A stretch of 37,432 nucleotides of DNA from Bacillus stratosphericus. GTDB taxonomy: Bacteria > Bacillota > Bacilli > Bacillales > Bacillaceae. Shown here one piece after another: positions 25,756 to 35,700 of this stretch. The notes beneath the pieces were generated by a model. It was given only the letters and a program-made list of their open reading frames with translations, had not been told where the DNA came from and ran no database searches. The DNA lies in assembly GCF_020524495.1 (NCBI RefSeq), contig NZ_JAIVLB010000029.1, positions 1 through 37,432 of the forward strand, written 5' to 3'. Positions within the stretch are counted from its first letter, which is position 1, and each line of letters opens with the position of its first letter. A program made the position numbers and the translations under genes.

Positions 25756-26921
25756 ATGAGTATTTGGGTTGTACTGAAAGATCTATTATTGTTTTTTAGG
25801 GATAAGAAAAGCTTTTTTACACTTTTTTTATGCCTATCATATTAATTGCTATTTTAGGTGCAGCATTTGGAGATAACATGAAGAAAGATAGTGAAGTCAG
25901 GATGGATTCATTTCGAGTAGGAATAACAGATCAAGATAAGTCAGCTACAAGTAAAATGTTTCTTTCAACATTGTCTAAGAGTGAACTCAGTGACATATTT
26001 GAGGTGAAGGTTACCTCGAAAAATCAATTAGAGAAAGATTTAAATAGTAGAGACATTACAATGGGCATAATCATCAAGCCGAATTTTGAAAAAAGCCTAT
26101 TAAATCACGATCATGTGCAATTGAATATTTTGAAAGGACCTAATTCAAACTTACAGGAAATAGTTCTAGAAAATGTGGTTTTGCAATTCTTTCAAAATTA
26201 TCATATGAATCGTATTCTGGTGCCGTTGAATCAAGGTAAAGAAGTGGAGATCGTGTCTGATCAACTGAAAAAAGAACTGGTGAACGAGAGGAATATTCGG
26301 ATCAACAGCCAGCCGATTACATCCTTCCAATACTATGCAGGCGGGATGGGTGTGCTTTTTTTATTAATGACTGTTGTTTTTCTAGTTGGAAGTATGATAG
26401 AGGAAAAAGAGGAAGATGTTTACAAAAGGCTGATTGTATCAAAATTAAGCAATACTAGTTACATCGTTGGGAAGTTATTGGGTATTGTTTTGATGAGTAT
26501 GATTCAACTTGCGGTCATTATTTTATTTACTAGCTTTGTCTTTAAGGTGAACTGGGGAGAGCCTTTTACAGTTGTTATGATCGGATGTAGTTTTATATTA
26601 AATGCTGCGGGTTTCGGAGTACTGATTGGTTCTTTTATCAATAGAGAAAAAACGTTTAACAGTGTGGGGATTTTAGGAACTCAAGTGTTAGCTGCTTTAG
26701 GTGGGAGTATGGTGCCCTTATACTTATTCCCACAATGGGTGATTGATATCAGCTATTTTTTACCTAATTCTCTTGCACTTCAAATGTTTTTGAAAAGTAT
26801 GGCAGGTGCTGATTTTAGTGACATTCAAAATGGGTTTTTGCTTAGCTGCGGTATGGGACTAGCTTTCTTCATCATTGCTTTATTAAGAATGTCTTTTGAA
26901 AGGAAGCATCGTTATGCATAA
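25756..26921 (+). pseudogene. ABC-2 permease (first), frameshifted in a T7 run
   Basis: ATG 25756 with ribosome site GAGGTGA starts a plausible permease N-terminus (MSIWVVLKDLLLFFRDKKSF) that runs into a stop at 25843-25845. The rest of a normal permease (363 codons from 25830: extracytoplasmic domain, then about five membrane segments, ending with a basic tail) is in the next frame. The join is the T7 tract at 25823-25829; one extra T would restore ...TLFFMPIILIAILGAAFG. The internal ATG at 25830 lacks a ribosome site, so translation of the shorter form is doubtful. This is a genuine frameshift, a phase-variable tract or a base-calling error; reads would decide. Confidence 0.8.
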
Positions 26922-28032
26922 AATATTAGCCATTATAACGTTAAAGTTAAAAGAAACATTAAAGTCCCCATTGACCCTCATTTTTCTATTTGTTATGCCT
27001 ATCGTATTTAGTATTATCTTTGGAAGTACGGCATCTGATACAAAGAAACCTACAGTTGCTTTTATTCTAGAGCCCAATCAAGATGAACTCGATCAAGAAA
27101 TTTTTCAAATTCTTAAAAAAAACACCAAATTTCTCTGGATAAAGGCGACTGAAAGCGATGCAAAAGATTTAGTATCTGAAGAAAAGGTCATTGCATCTGT
27201 GAAAGTTGCAAACCCGTTAAAGTCCCATATAAAAGTTAAAGAGATTTTTGATGTGACAGTTTTTAAGAAAACTGAGGAATATGCAGTCTTATCTCCCTAT
27301 TTAAAAGAGACAGCGGCCATCATTTATCAAATCAATCAGGGTGTGAAAGAGCAGAAAAGTGTTTCTCTCACCAATGCTTTGAACAAGTTAAATGAATCTG
27401 GCACTATTTCATTGGTTGAAAAAAATCAAGATGGTCAAGCAAGCCAGCAACCAAATTTAATACCCCTTGGCTTTACTATTATATTTATGATGTTTGCGAT
27501 TTCAAGCTCTGTGTCATCCATTCATTTAGAGTATAGAGATTACACATGGCAAAGATTGCTCTCAAGTCCCATCCATAAAATATCTGTATTATTGGGCTAT
27601 TTCATAGCTTATTTTCTTCTTGGATGGATCCAACTGGGTGTTCTTCTGACCGTATTATCTATATTCTTCAATGTGTACTTAGGCAACCTTATGCTTATTT
27701 TAGTGTTTGGATCATTCGTTATTGGTCTTGTTGTGAGTTTAGGTTTTATGATTGCAACCTTATCTCATACAAAAAAGCAAGCTGAAGTATTTAGTGCAAT
27801 TATCATTGTAGGAACTTGCATGCTAGGCGGTATTTATTGGCCATTAGATATCGTTCCAGACATTATGAAGAAGATCTCTTTGGCTATACCGCAAACTTGG
27901 ATGATGTCTGGTTTTGGTGAGATTATGAGCGGTACTGTCAATCACTCAATCTTATTATTAGACATAACAGTTTTAGCTGCTTTTACGATTGTTTTTATGG
28001 TGATTGGTTTGAAAAGTATCAAGTCATATTGA
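26914..28032 (+). CDS. ABC-2 permease (second)
   Basis: A 372-aa membrane protein: an N-terminal membrane segment (LTLIFLFVMPIVFSIIFGS), a large extracytoplasmic domain (residues about 45-190), then five or six membrane segments with LGGIYWPLDIVPDIMKK and IPQTWMMSGF, the usual end of ABC-2 exporters. ATG 26914 overlaps the end of the first permease by 8 bp and follows AAAGGAAG, showing tight co-translation. It needs the ATPase and probably the frameshifted partner to work. Confidence 0.88.
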   Translation: MHKILAIITLKLKETLKSPLTLIFLFVMPIVFSIIFGSTASDTKKPTVAFILEPNQDELDQEIFQILKKNTKFLWIKATESDAKDLVSEEKVIASVKVANPLKSHIKVKEIFDVTVFKKTEEYAVLSPYLKETAAIIYQINQGVKEQKSVSLTNALNKLNESGTISLVEKNQDGQASQQPNLIPLGFTIIFMMFAISSSVSSIHLEYRDYTWQRLLSSPIHKISVLLGYFIAYFLLGWIQLGVLLTVLSIFFNVYLGNLMLILVFGSFVIGLVVSLGFMIATLSHTKKQAEVFSAIIIVGTCMLGGIYWPLDIVPDIMKKISLAIPQTWMMSGFGEIMSGTVNHSILLLDITVLAAFTIVFMVIGLKSIKSY

Positions 28033-28042
28033 TCACGTTTCT

Positions 28043-28246
28043 TCGTTACATTGCTTTTATGCATTGTGCGAAGCCGTTCTGACGATTGGCATGACAGGCA
28101 TCTTAGGCGGGTTAGCACATGTTCTATCTATACGAATCTCCGTCATTTTAGGGAGTGTGTATGCTTCTAGTTTGTCTATTTCTATGTTTTGTCATTTTTC
28201 GTCCATTGACTGTCAACAAAATAGTGCATCGTACTTAGAAGATTAA
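28043..28246 (+). pseudogene. Possible C-terminal remnant of an MFS transporter
   Basis: An open frame with a hydrophobic stretch (EAVLTIGMTGILGGLAHVLS ... IRISVILGSVYAS) like the last two helices of major facilitator proteins. It has no ribosome site and ends in a tail (CQQNSASYLED) unlike the family. It follows the exporter by about 10 bp in a region full of other remnants. Identification is weak. Confidence 0.3.
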
Positions 28247-28307
28247 AAAATGATGTTACCATTATTTAAGTAAGTTAATTAAATTGATGAAAAAAGGAGT
28301 CTTACAA

Positions 28308-29359
28308 ATGAAAGCACTACGCTGGCACGATCAAAAGGACATTCGACTAGAAGAAATTGACGAACCAACAGTTGCCCCAGGAAAAGTGAAACTAAAAGTC
28401 AAATGGTGCGGCATTTGTGGAAGTGATTTACATGAATATCTAGGAGGGCCTATCTTCATTCCAGTGAACGAGCCTCATCCACTGACAAAAGAAAAAGCAC
28501 CAGTAACATTAGGACATGAATTTTCTGGTGAGGTTGTTGAGGTAGGTGAAGGCGTGAGCGATTACAACGTAGGTGATCGAGTGGTGGTAGAACCGTAGAA
28601 CCTATTTTTTCCACTCACGGGCACCAAGGTGCTTATAACTTAGATGAAAACATGGGCTTTTTAGGACTTGCAGGAGGCGGCGGTGGATTCTCTGAATATG
28701 TATCAGTCAATGAAGAATTACTTCATTTGTTACCAGACGAATTGTCATATGAGCAAGGCGCGCTTGTAGAGCCTTCTGCAGTTGCTTTATATGCTGTTCG
28801 TTCTAGTAAAGTACAAGCTGGGGATACAGTGGCAGTGTTTGGCTGCGGACCAATTGGCTTACTTGTCATTGAAGCGTTAAAAGCAGCTGGTGCTACTGAT
28901 ATTTATGCAGTTGAATTATCAAAAGAACGCCAAGAAAAAGCAAAAGAGCTTGGATCTATTATTGTGGATCCTTCTCAGTATGATGATGTTGTTCAAGAAA
29001 TCGCACGCCTTACAAACGGTGGAGTCGATGTTTCTTTTGAAGTGACAGGTGTACCTGTTGTATTAAAGCAAGCAATCCAATCAACTAGAATTTCAGGTGA
29101 AACAGTCATTGTAAGCATTTGGGAAAAAGGCGCAGAAATTTTGCCGAATGACATTGTGATTAAAGAACGTACAGTCAAAGGAATTATCGACTACAGAGAC
29201 GTATTCCCATCTGTTTTAAACTTAATGAGAAAAGGCTATTTCTCCGCAGATACACTCGTTACGAAAAAAATCAAGCTGGACGATGTGATCGAGAATGGCT
29301 TCCATGCATTAATCAATGAAAAAGATCAAGTGAAAATTTTAGTCAGTGCTGAATCGTAA
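28308..29359 (+). pseudogene. bdhA: 2,3-butanediol dehydrogenase BdhA, broken by an 8-bp tandem duplication
   Basis: The 5' part (ATG 28308, ribosome site AAAAAGGAG) gives an MDR zinc alcohol dehydrogenase N-terminus with CGICGSDLHEYLGGPIF and GHEFSG, ending at VVVEP and a TAG at 28596. The 3' part, in another frame, continues IFSTHGHQGAYNLD, GFLGLAGGGGGFSEYV, the NAD loop FGCGPIGLL and a normal C-terminus to 29359. The break is an exact duplication of GTAGAACC (28587-28594 and 28595-28602). Removing one copy restores a full ~346-aa BdhA. Everything else is well conserved, so the event is recent. The enzyme makes acetoin and 2,3-butanediol interconvert. Confidence 0.92.
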
Positions 29360-29363
29360 GACC

Positions 29364-29394
29364 AAAGGGAATGGCATCAGCTATTCTCTTTTTA
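29364..29394 (+). terminator. Terminator after bdhA
   Basis: A 12-bp near-perfect stem (29364-29375 / 29380-29391) followed by TTTTT. Confidence 0.8.
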
Positions 29395-29475
29395 TATGAC
29401 CTGTCCGTTTTCATAGAGAGGGTTACATTTGAATAGTGATAATTGAAAAGCTGTTTATCAATGGGAGATGACATC

Positions 29476-29530
29476 ATGTTTTATCACATCAAAGAACTGC
29501 AATAATAAGCGAAGCCCTCAAGAACAGGAA
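29476..29530 (+). pseudogene. Remnant start of a manganese catalase (YdbD-like)
   Basis: ATG 29476 with ribosome site GGGAGATG begins MFYHIKELQ, then two stops (29503-29508) where the family has Tyr-Glu, then AKPSR, again matching the family's start (KELQ..AKPSRPDP). Two substitutions made both stops. Downstream similarity disappears, and a terminator follows at 29613, so the gene body was deleted between the start and its terminator. Confidence 0.55.
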
Positions 29531-29612
29531 GAACGAGAATGCGATCTTGTCGCCACTAGGACAGAAGCGAAAGAAATGACCTATCATATATTCAAAAAAT
29601 ATCTCTTGATTG

Positions 29613-29637
29613 AAGCATCCGTTTAGGGTGCTTTTTT
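29613..29637 (+). terminator. Terminator left behind downstream of the catalase remnant
   Basis: AAGCATCC / GGGTGCTT (29613-29620 / 29626-29633) with a T-run to 29637. Confidence 0.8.
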
Positions 29638-29716
29638 ATGAGTAAAAAAGGGGATGTATTGATAAAATGATGAAATATGGGTTAGTTTGAAAGATCGATA
29701 TATTTTTAGAAAAATA

Positions 29717-29745
29717 TTGAAGTGTTATTTCGAATATATTATGAT
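29717..29745 (+). promoter_or_regulatory. Candidate SigA promoter of wapA
   Basis: TTGAAG (29717-29722), 17-bp spacer, TATGAT (29740-29745), 50 bp before the chosen start. B. subtilis wapA is controlled by several two-component regulators; I could not place their boxes here. Confidence 0.55.
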
Positions 29746-29794
29746 ATATGACGTAATGTTACAAAATATACAAATATATGACAAGGAGACCATT

Positions 29795-32700
29795 ATGATT
29801 CTAAAAAGAAAGGTAAATTGGAAAAGGAACATTGCAGCGCTACTAGCCTTTGTGATGCTTATAACAATGTTTCCTTCTGACATTTTTGCAGAAGAACCTG
29901 AAGAAAATACAAAATCAAGTCATAACAGCATTCAAAAAACAGACGATTCAAAAACCTTGGAAATGGCAGGAATTGATGAAGATGAAATTGGAAAAGACGG
30001 AGAAGTTCTATCAGAAAGAACAGAAAGCAGCAAGCTTTTCTATGAAGGAGATGGTGTATTTACCCAAGAGGTATATCCTAACCCAATTCATATAAAAGAG
30101 TCACCAGATGCTGAGTGGGAGGACATCTCTCCAGAATTAAAGACAACCTCGAAAAAAGAAATAGAAACAGAAAATGCAAGATTAGATTCAACCTTTCAAA
30201 AACAAATGAAACAAGGGCTCTATGCCACATTCGAACATAAAAAACATCAAATTGAATTTTCAATTTTAAAAGCTTCAGGGACAAACAAACCAGAAATACA
30301 TTCCAAAGATACCTCTGCACAATTTAAAGAGAACACCAACGAGCTTACATATGAAGAGGTATTTCCAAACATTGATTTACGATCATTTACTTTTAATGAA
30401 AACATCAAAGAAGATATTGTACTCAATCGATATGATGGCTACAATTCTTTTACATTTAAAATAAAGACAGATCTAACTGGAAAAATTGATGAAGATGGTT
30501 CTGTTACATTTTATGATCAAAAAAAACGGACCATTTTTCAAGTTCCAAAACCGTTTATGACCGATTCAAATTTAGATGAAAAGTCAGGTGAAGTTGCTCG
30601 ATCAGAAGATGTGAGCTTTGAATTGCAAAAAGTAAATGATGGCTATTTACTTCATGTAACAGCTGATGATAAATGGCTGAAAGATCCTGAACGAGTTTAT
30701 CCTGTGTCTATCGATCCTTCGACTTCTTTATCTGTTTCATCAGACACATTCATTATGAGTGCATACCCAACAACAAACTATTCATCTTCTACGCAAAAAT
30801 GGGATGCTAATCTGAAAAGTTATGTACTGAAAACAGGTTATTATGATAAAACAACTGGTACAAACTATGCGTTCATGAAGTTTAATTCATTCAAGCCGAT
30901 TCAAAATATGAATGTAACAAAAGCGACTCTCAAAACGTATATCGCTCATTCATATTATGGAACGAAGGCAACTGGTCTATGGCTGGACACAGTCAATGCA
31001 AACTATGATCATACAAAACTAACATGGAACAATAAACCAAGCTCAAAAAACATCGGCAAAGCCAATGTGTATAAAGGACAATGGGCGAGCTATGATGTGA
31101 CATCGACCATCAAAGCTTGGAATAGCGGAACAGCAAACTATGGATTTAAATTACATGCAAATGGAAATGGGCAAGATCATTGGAAAAAAATAATCTCATC
31201 AACAAACTCAACCAAAAAACCAGTCATTGAAGTAACGTATACAATTCCTCAGGCAAATGCACCAACTGTAAAAGGTTTTAGTAATGGAAATGGTACAGGT
31301 TACTTAAATTTAAGTTGGACCAAGGTGTCTGGGGCAAAAGGCTACAAAGTGTGGCTATACAACGGAAAAGAGTATGAAGCCATTTCAGTTGGAAATGTGG
31401 CGTCATGGAGTACAAAAGGAAAGAATATATGGCCGACAGCGAGCGAGATTGCAGCAAAAAAATATAAACTCCATTTAGATGGAAAAGGTGGAACTGAATT
31501 AGCTGTTGACCCTTCTCCAGTTTATAAAAACTCAGGCGGCAATTATGCGACGAGTAAAAATTATTGGGTAGCTGTAAGTGCTATTTTTGACCAAGGTGAA
31601 GGCGTAATGTCGGCAAAAGTAAAACCTGTCGTGCCTAATGTGGCTAGAGCGAAAGCACCTAGTACAAAAGGATTCAATAATAATAACGCAACAGGTTACT
31701 TTGATCTTTCTTGGAATTCAGTTTCCGGTGCGACCGGTTATAAAATACAAATGTTTAATGGAAAAAGCTATGAGACATTGGATCTCGGGAATCAAACATC
31801 ATGGTCAACAAAAGGGAAAAAAGTGTGGCCGACAGCTACAGAGATTAAAGCAGGTAAATATGCATTGCACTTGAAAGATGGAAAAGGTGCGGAACTTCCT
31901 ATTCATCCAGGTGCGACTTACAAAAATGCTGGGGGAGATGCAGCTCAAAAACATTATTCCTTCAGAGTGATTGCATACAATAAAGATGGAGAAGCCATTG
32001 CTTCACCGCCAGCTGGACCAACCTTACCTGATTTATCAAGACCGAAAGCTTTATCTGGATATGCTTATACCAATACAAAAGAGAGCCAAACGGGTTATAT
32101 CAACTTACATTGGGATAAGGTAAAAAATGCAAAAGGGTATAAAATCAACATCTATAATGGCAAGGCATATCAAACGTTTGATGTAGGTGATGTGGATCAT
32201 TGGACGACACAAAACAAGAACATTTGGCCAACTCCTGCTGAAATTAAAAATGGAAAATATGTGCTCCATACAGATGGTAAAGGCGGGGAATTAGCGCTCG
32301 ACCCATCTCCAGTGTATGAAAATGCAAATGGAAATTATAAAGGACGCAAGAACTATTCCTTTACCCTTGCCGCCTATGATGCAAATGGAGAAACCATTCC
32401 AACACCAGCCTTCAACCCGACATTTCATGCAGGTGCTGAATTTCTTGGAACAGAGGATTACTGGTCAATCATCGATATACCAGATGGTCAGCTCAATGGT
32501 GCAACTGGTAATGTGATAGTTAGTGAAGAGGAAATGTCGATCGATGGAAGAGGACCAGGTCTCGGAATTGGTAGAACTTACAACAGTTTAGGTGCAGCTG
32601 ATCATCTGTTTGGCCAAGGCTGGTACGCAGATGTAGAAACAAGTATCACTCCAACAGAAGATGGTGCGATCTATATTGATGAGGATGCCACAACTCACGT

Positions 32701-35700
32701 TTTTACAAAAAAAGCAGATGGTACGTATCAACCACCAACAGGTATTTTCCTTGAATTAACGGAATCAAAGGATGAATACATGTTAAAAACGAAGGATCAA
32801 ACCTTTGCACACTTTAGTAAAAATGGTGGGAAGATCACAAAGGTTGTAGATGGGCATAAAAATACAACGACATACAAATATAACGAAAACAATCAGCTCA
32901 CATCAATGGAAGATGCATCTGGCCGAAAAATAACAATTGAATATGATAAAGATGGTCATATCGTCTCGGTTCAAGGACCAAAAGGGAAAAAGCTTTCATA
33001 TGAGTATGATGCAGATTTATTAGTGAAAGTCATTGATTCAGATGGAACGAGCATCTCGTATGAATACGACAAAGAAGGCAGATTGATCAAACAATTCTCT
33101 CAAAATAGCACAGAAGGTCAGCCTGTTTTTACAGAATATCAATATCAGGATCACCGTTTAGTCAAAGCAATCAATGCCAAAAAAGAAACCTTTGAGTATG
33201 CGTATGATATGTCTAAAAAGACACTCATGCTGACGCAGCCAAACGGTCGAAAAATACAATATACGTACAACGAAGCAGCCAATCCAATTCAAGTTATAGA
33301 TGATGCAGAAGGGCTTAAGATTACCACTAAAACTAAATATGAAGGCAACCAAATCGTAGAAGAAACTGACCCAAATGATGTAGAAAAAGGAAAGGCTACA
33401 GAAAGCTATTCGTACGATAAAAACGGCAATGTCATTCAGGCAAAAGATGCTTATGGCACGGAAACCTACGAATATAACAAAAACAATGACGTCACAAAAG
33501 TGAAAGATACAGAAGGAGATATCACAGACATCGCCTATGATGGATTAGATGCTGTATCTGAAACAGATCAAAGTGGAAATATGTCTTCAGCAAGTATTTA
33601 TGATTCTTACGGGAATTTGGTACAAACGAGTAAAGAACTTGCTGCAGGTGCGAACATTTTAAAAAATGGAAGTTTTGAAGATACGCTAACAGGATGGAAG
33701 CTAACAGCATCTAAGGATGCCGGGAAATTAGCGCAAACAGCTGGAAAAAGTGGTGCGTTGTCTGGCAGTCGAGTGTTAGAGGTCAGTTCACAATCGACAA
33801 CTGAAGGAACAGAACTTGGCTATTCATCAGCTACTCAAGAAGTGACACTAGAGCCAAATACGACGTATACACTTAGTGGGAAAATAAAGACAGAGCTAAC
33901 GAAAGCGAGAGCATTTTTTAACATCGATTTAAGAGATACAAACAACAAACGAATTCAATGGATCAGCAACGGCTACAGCACATTATCAGGCAAAAATGAT
34001 TGGACAAAACGCCAAGTCACTTTTACGACGCCATCTCATGCAGGTAAAGCTGTGATCTATATGGAAGTGGATCATCGAGACAAAGCTGGAAAAGGAAAAG
34101 CCTGGTTCGATGAGATCCAGCTAGAAAAAGGCGATGTCTCATCAAGCTATAATCCAGTCAAAAATAATTCCTTTACGGATAAAACAACAAGCTGGAGTGG
34201 AACAGGTGGTTCATTAGATCATGAAGAAGGCTTTAACGATGACATTTCGTTAAAAGTGACGAGAACATCTTCATCACAAGCGAATGTCATCTATAAACAA
34301 TCTGTGCCGATTGAACAAAATACAAAAGATCAATCTGTGTATGTCACACTGACAGGGATGTCAAAGGCTGAAAATGTCAAAGGATCAAGTAAAAATGATT
34401 ACTCACTTCAAGCGATTGTTACTTATACAGATGGCACAACAGGGACGTTTTATGCGAAATTCCCTACCGGCACACAGGAGTGGAACCGAGCGGCGGTCGT
34501 CATACCAAAAACCAAACTGTTGAAAAAAATCGATGTCAATATCATTTTTCAAAAAAGTGCGATTGGAACCGCTTGGTTTGATGACATCCGACTAGTAGAA
34601 GGTAGTCTTTTAACGAAAACCACTTACGACGAGAAAGGGAACTATGCCGTTAAAGAAGAGGATGAGCTAGGCTACTCGTCTCAATCTGCTTTCGATGAAA
34701 CAGGCAAAAAGCTGTCTGAAACCGATGCGAAAGGCGAGAAAACAACATACGAATATGACCAGGCAGATCAGCTCAAGAAAATGACTTTATCAAACGGGAC
34801 ATCCATTATGAGAACGTATGATAAAGAGGGCAATGAACGGACGAAAACGATACGTGCAGATTCAGATCAGACGTATCAATTTGAATACGACCTCATAGGC
34901 AAATTGACAAAAACCATTGATCCATTAGGGAATGTGTTGAAAAGTGAATATGATGCGAATAGCAACTTAATCAAAACCATTTCTGCAAATGGACATGAAG
35001 TCTCTCTCTCATATGATGGAACAGACAGAGTGAAGTCGAAGTCTTACAATGGAAAAGAAAAATATAACTTCAGTTACGATAAAAATGGGAACGAAACGAC
35101 GGTTGTCAACAAAGAACAAAACACAACCAAAAATCGAACGTTTGACCAACAAAACCGCATTATAAAGTTAACTGAGCGTGGTAGCAGCCAAACTTGGACG
35201 TATCCAACCGATTCAGATAAACTGAAATCCTTTGAATGGACACATGGTAATCAAAAAGGAACAAACCAATTCAGTTACAATAAACTGGATCAAATGACGC
35301 AGATGAAGGATTCTAGTTCTACGTATTCGTTTGATTATGATGAAAATGGAAATGTCCAGTCCTTTATTACAGGGAACGGCAGTGGTGCTAGCTTTGCTTA
35401 TGATGAGCGCAATTTAATCAACGAATTGCATATTGGGACAAGCCAAGGTACGACGATCTTAAACGAAGCCTACGAATATGATCAAAATGGAAACAGAATA
35501 ACGGTTGATCAAGGCACTAACGGGAAGATTCGTTATGAGTATGGAAAATTAGATCAATTGATCAAAGAAACTCATCCAGATGGAACGGTCATTGAGTACA
35601 CATATGATGGGTTTGGGAACAGAAAAACAGTCACGACTAAAAAAAATGGTGTCAAGAAAACAGTCAACGCATCATTTAACATCATGAACCAACTGACAAA

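Noticed and set aside
29687-29794. Longer WapA start at 29687
   Set aside because: It would place translation upstream of the promoter; ATG 29795 has AAGGAG and a proper signal peptide.
31259-32430. Considered as a CRISPR or satellite array
   Set aside because: The periodicity is ~390 bp of diverged coding repeats inside wapA, not short identical repeats with spacers.
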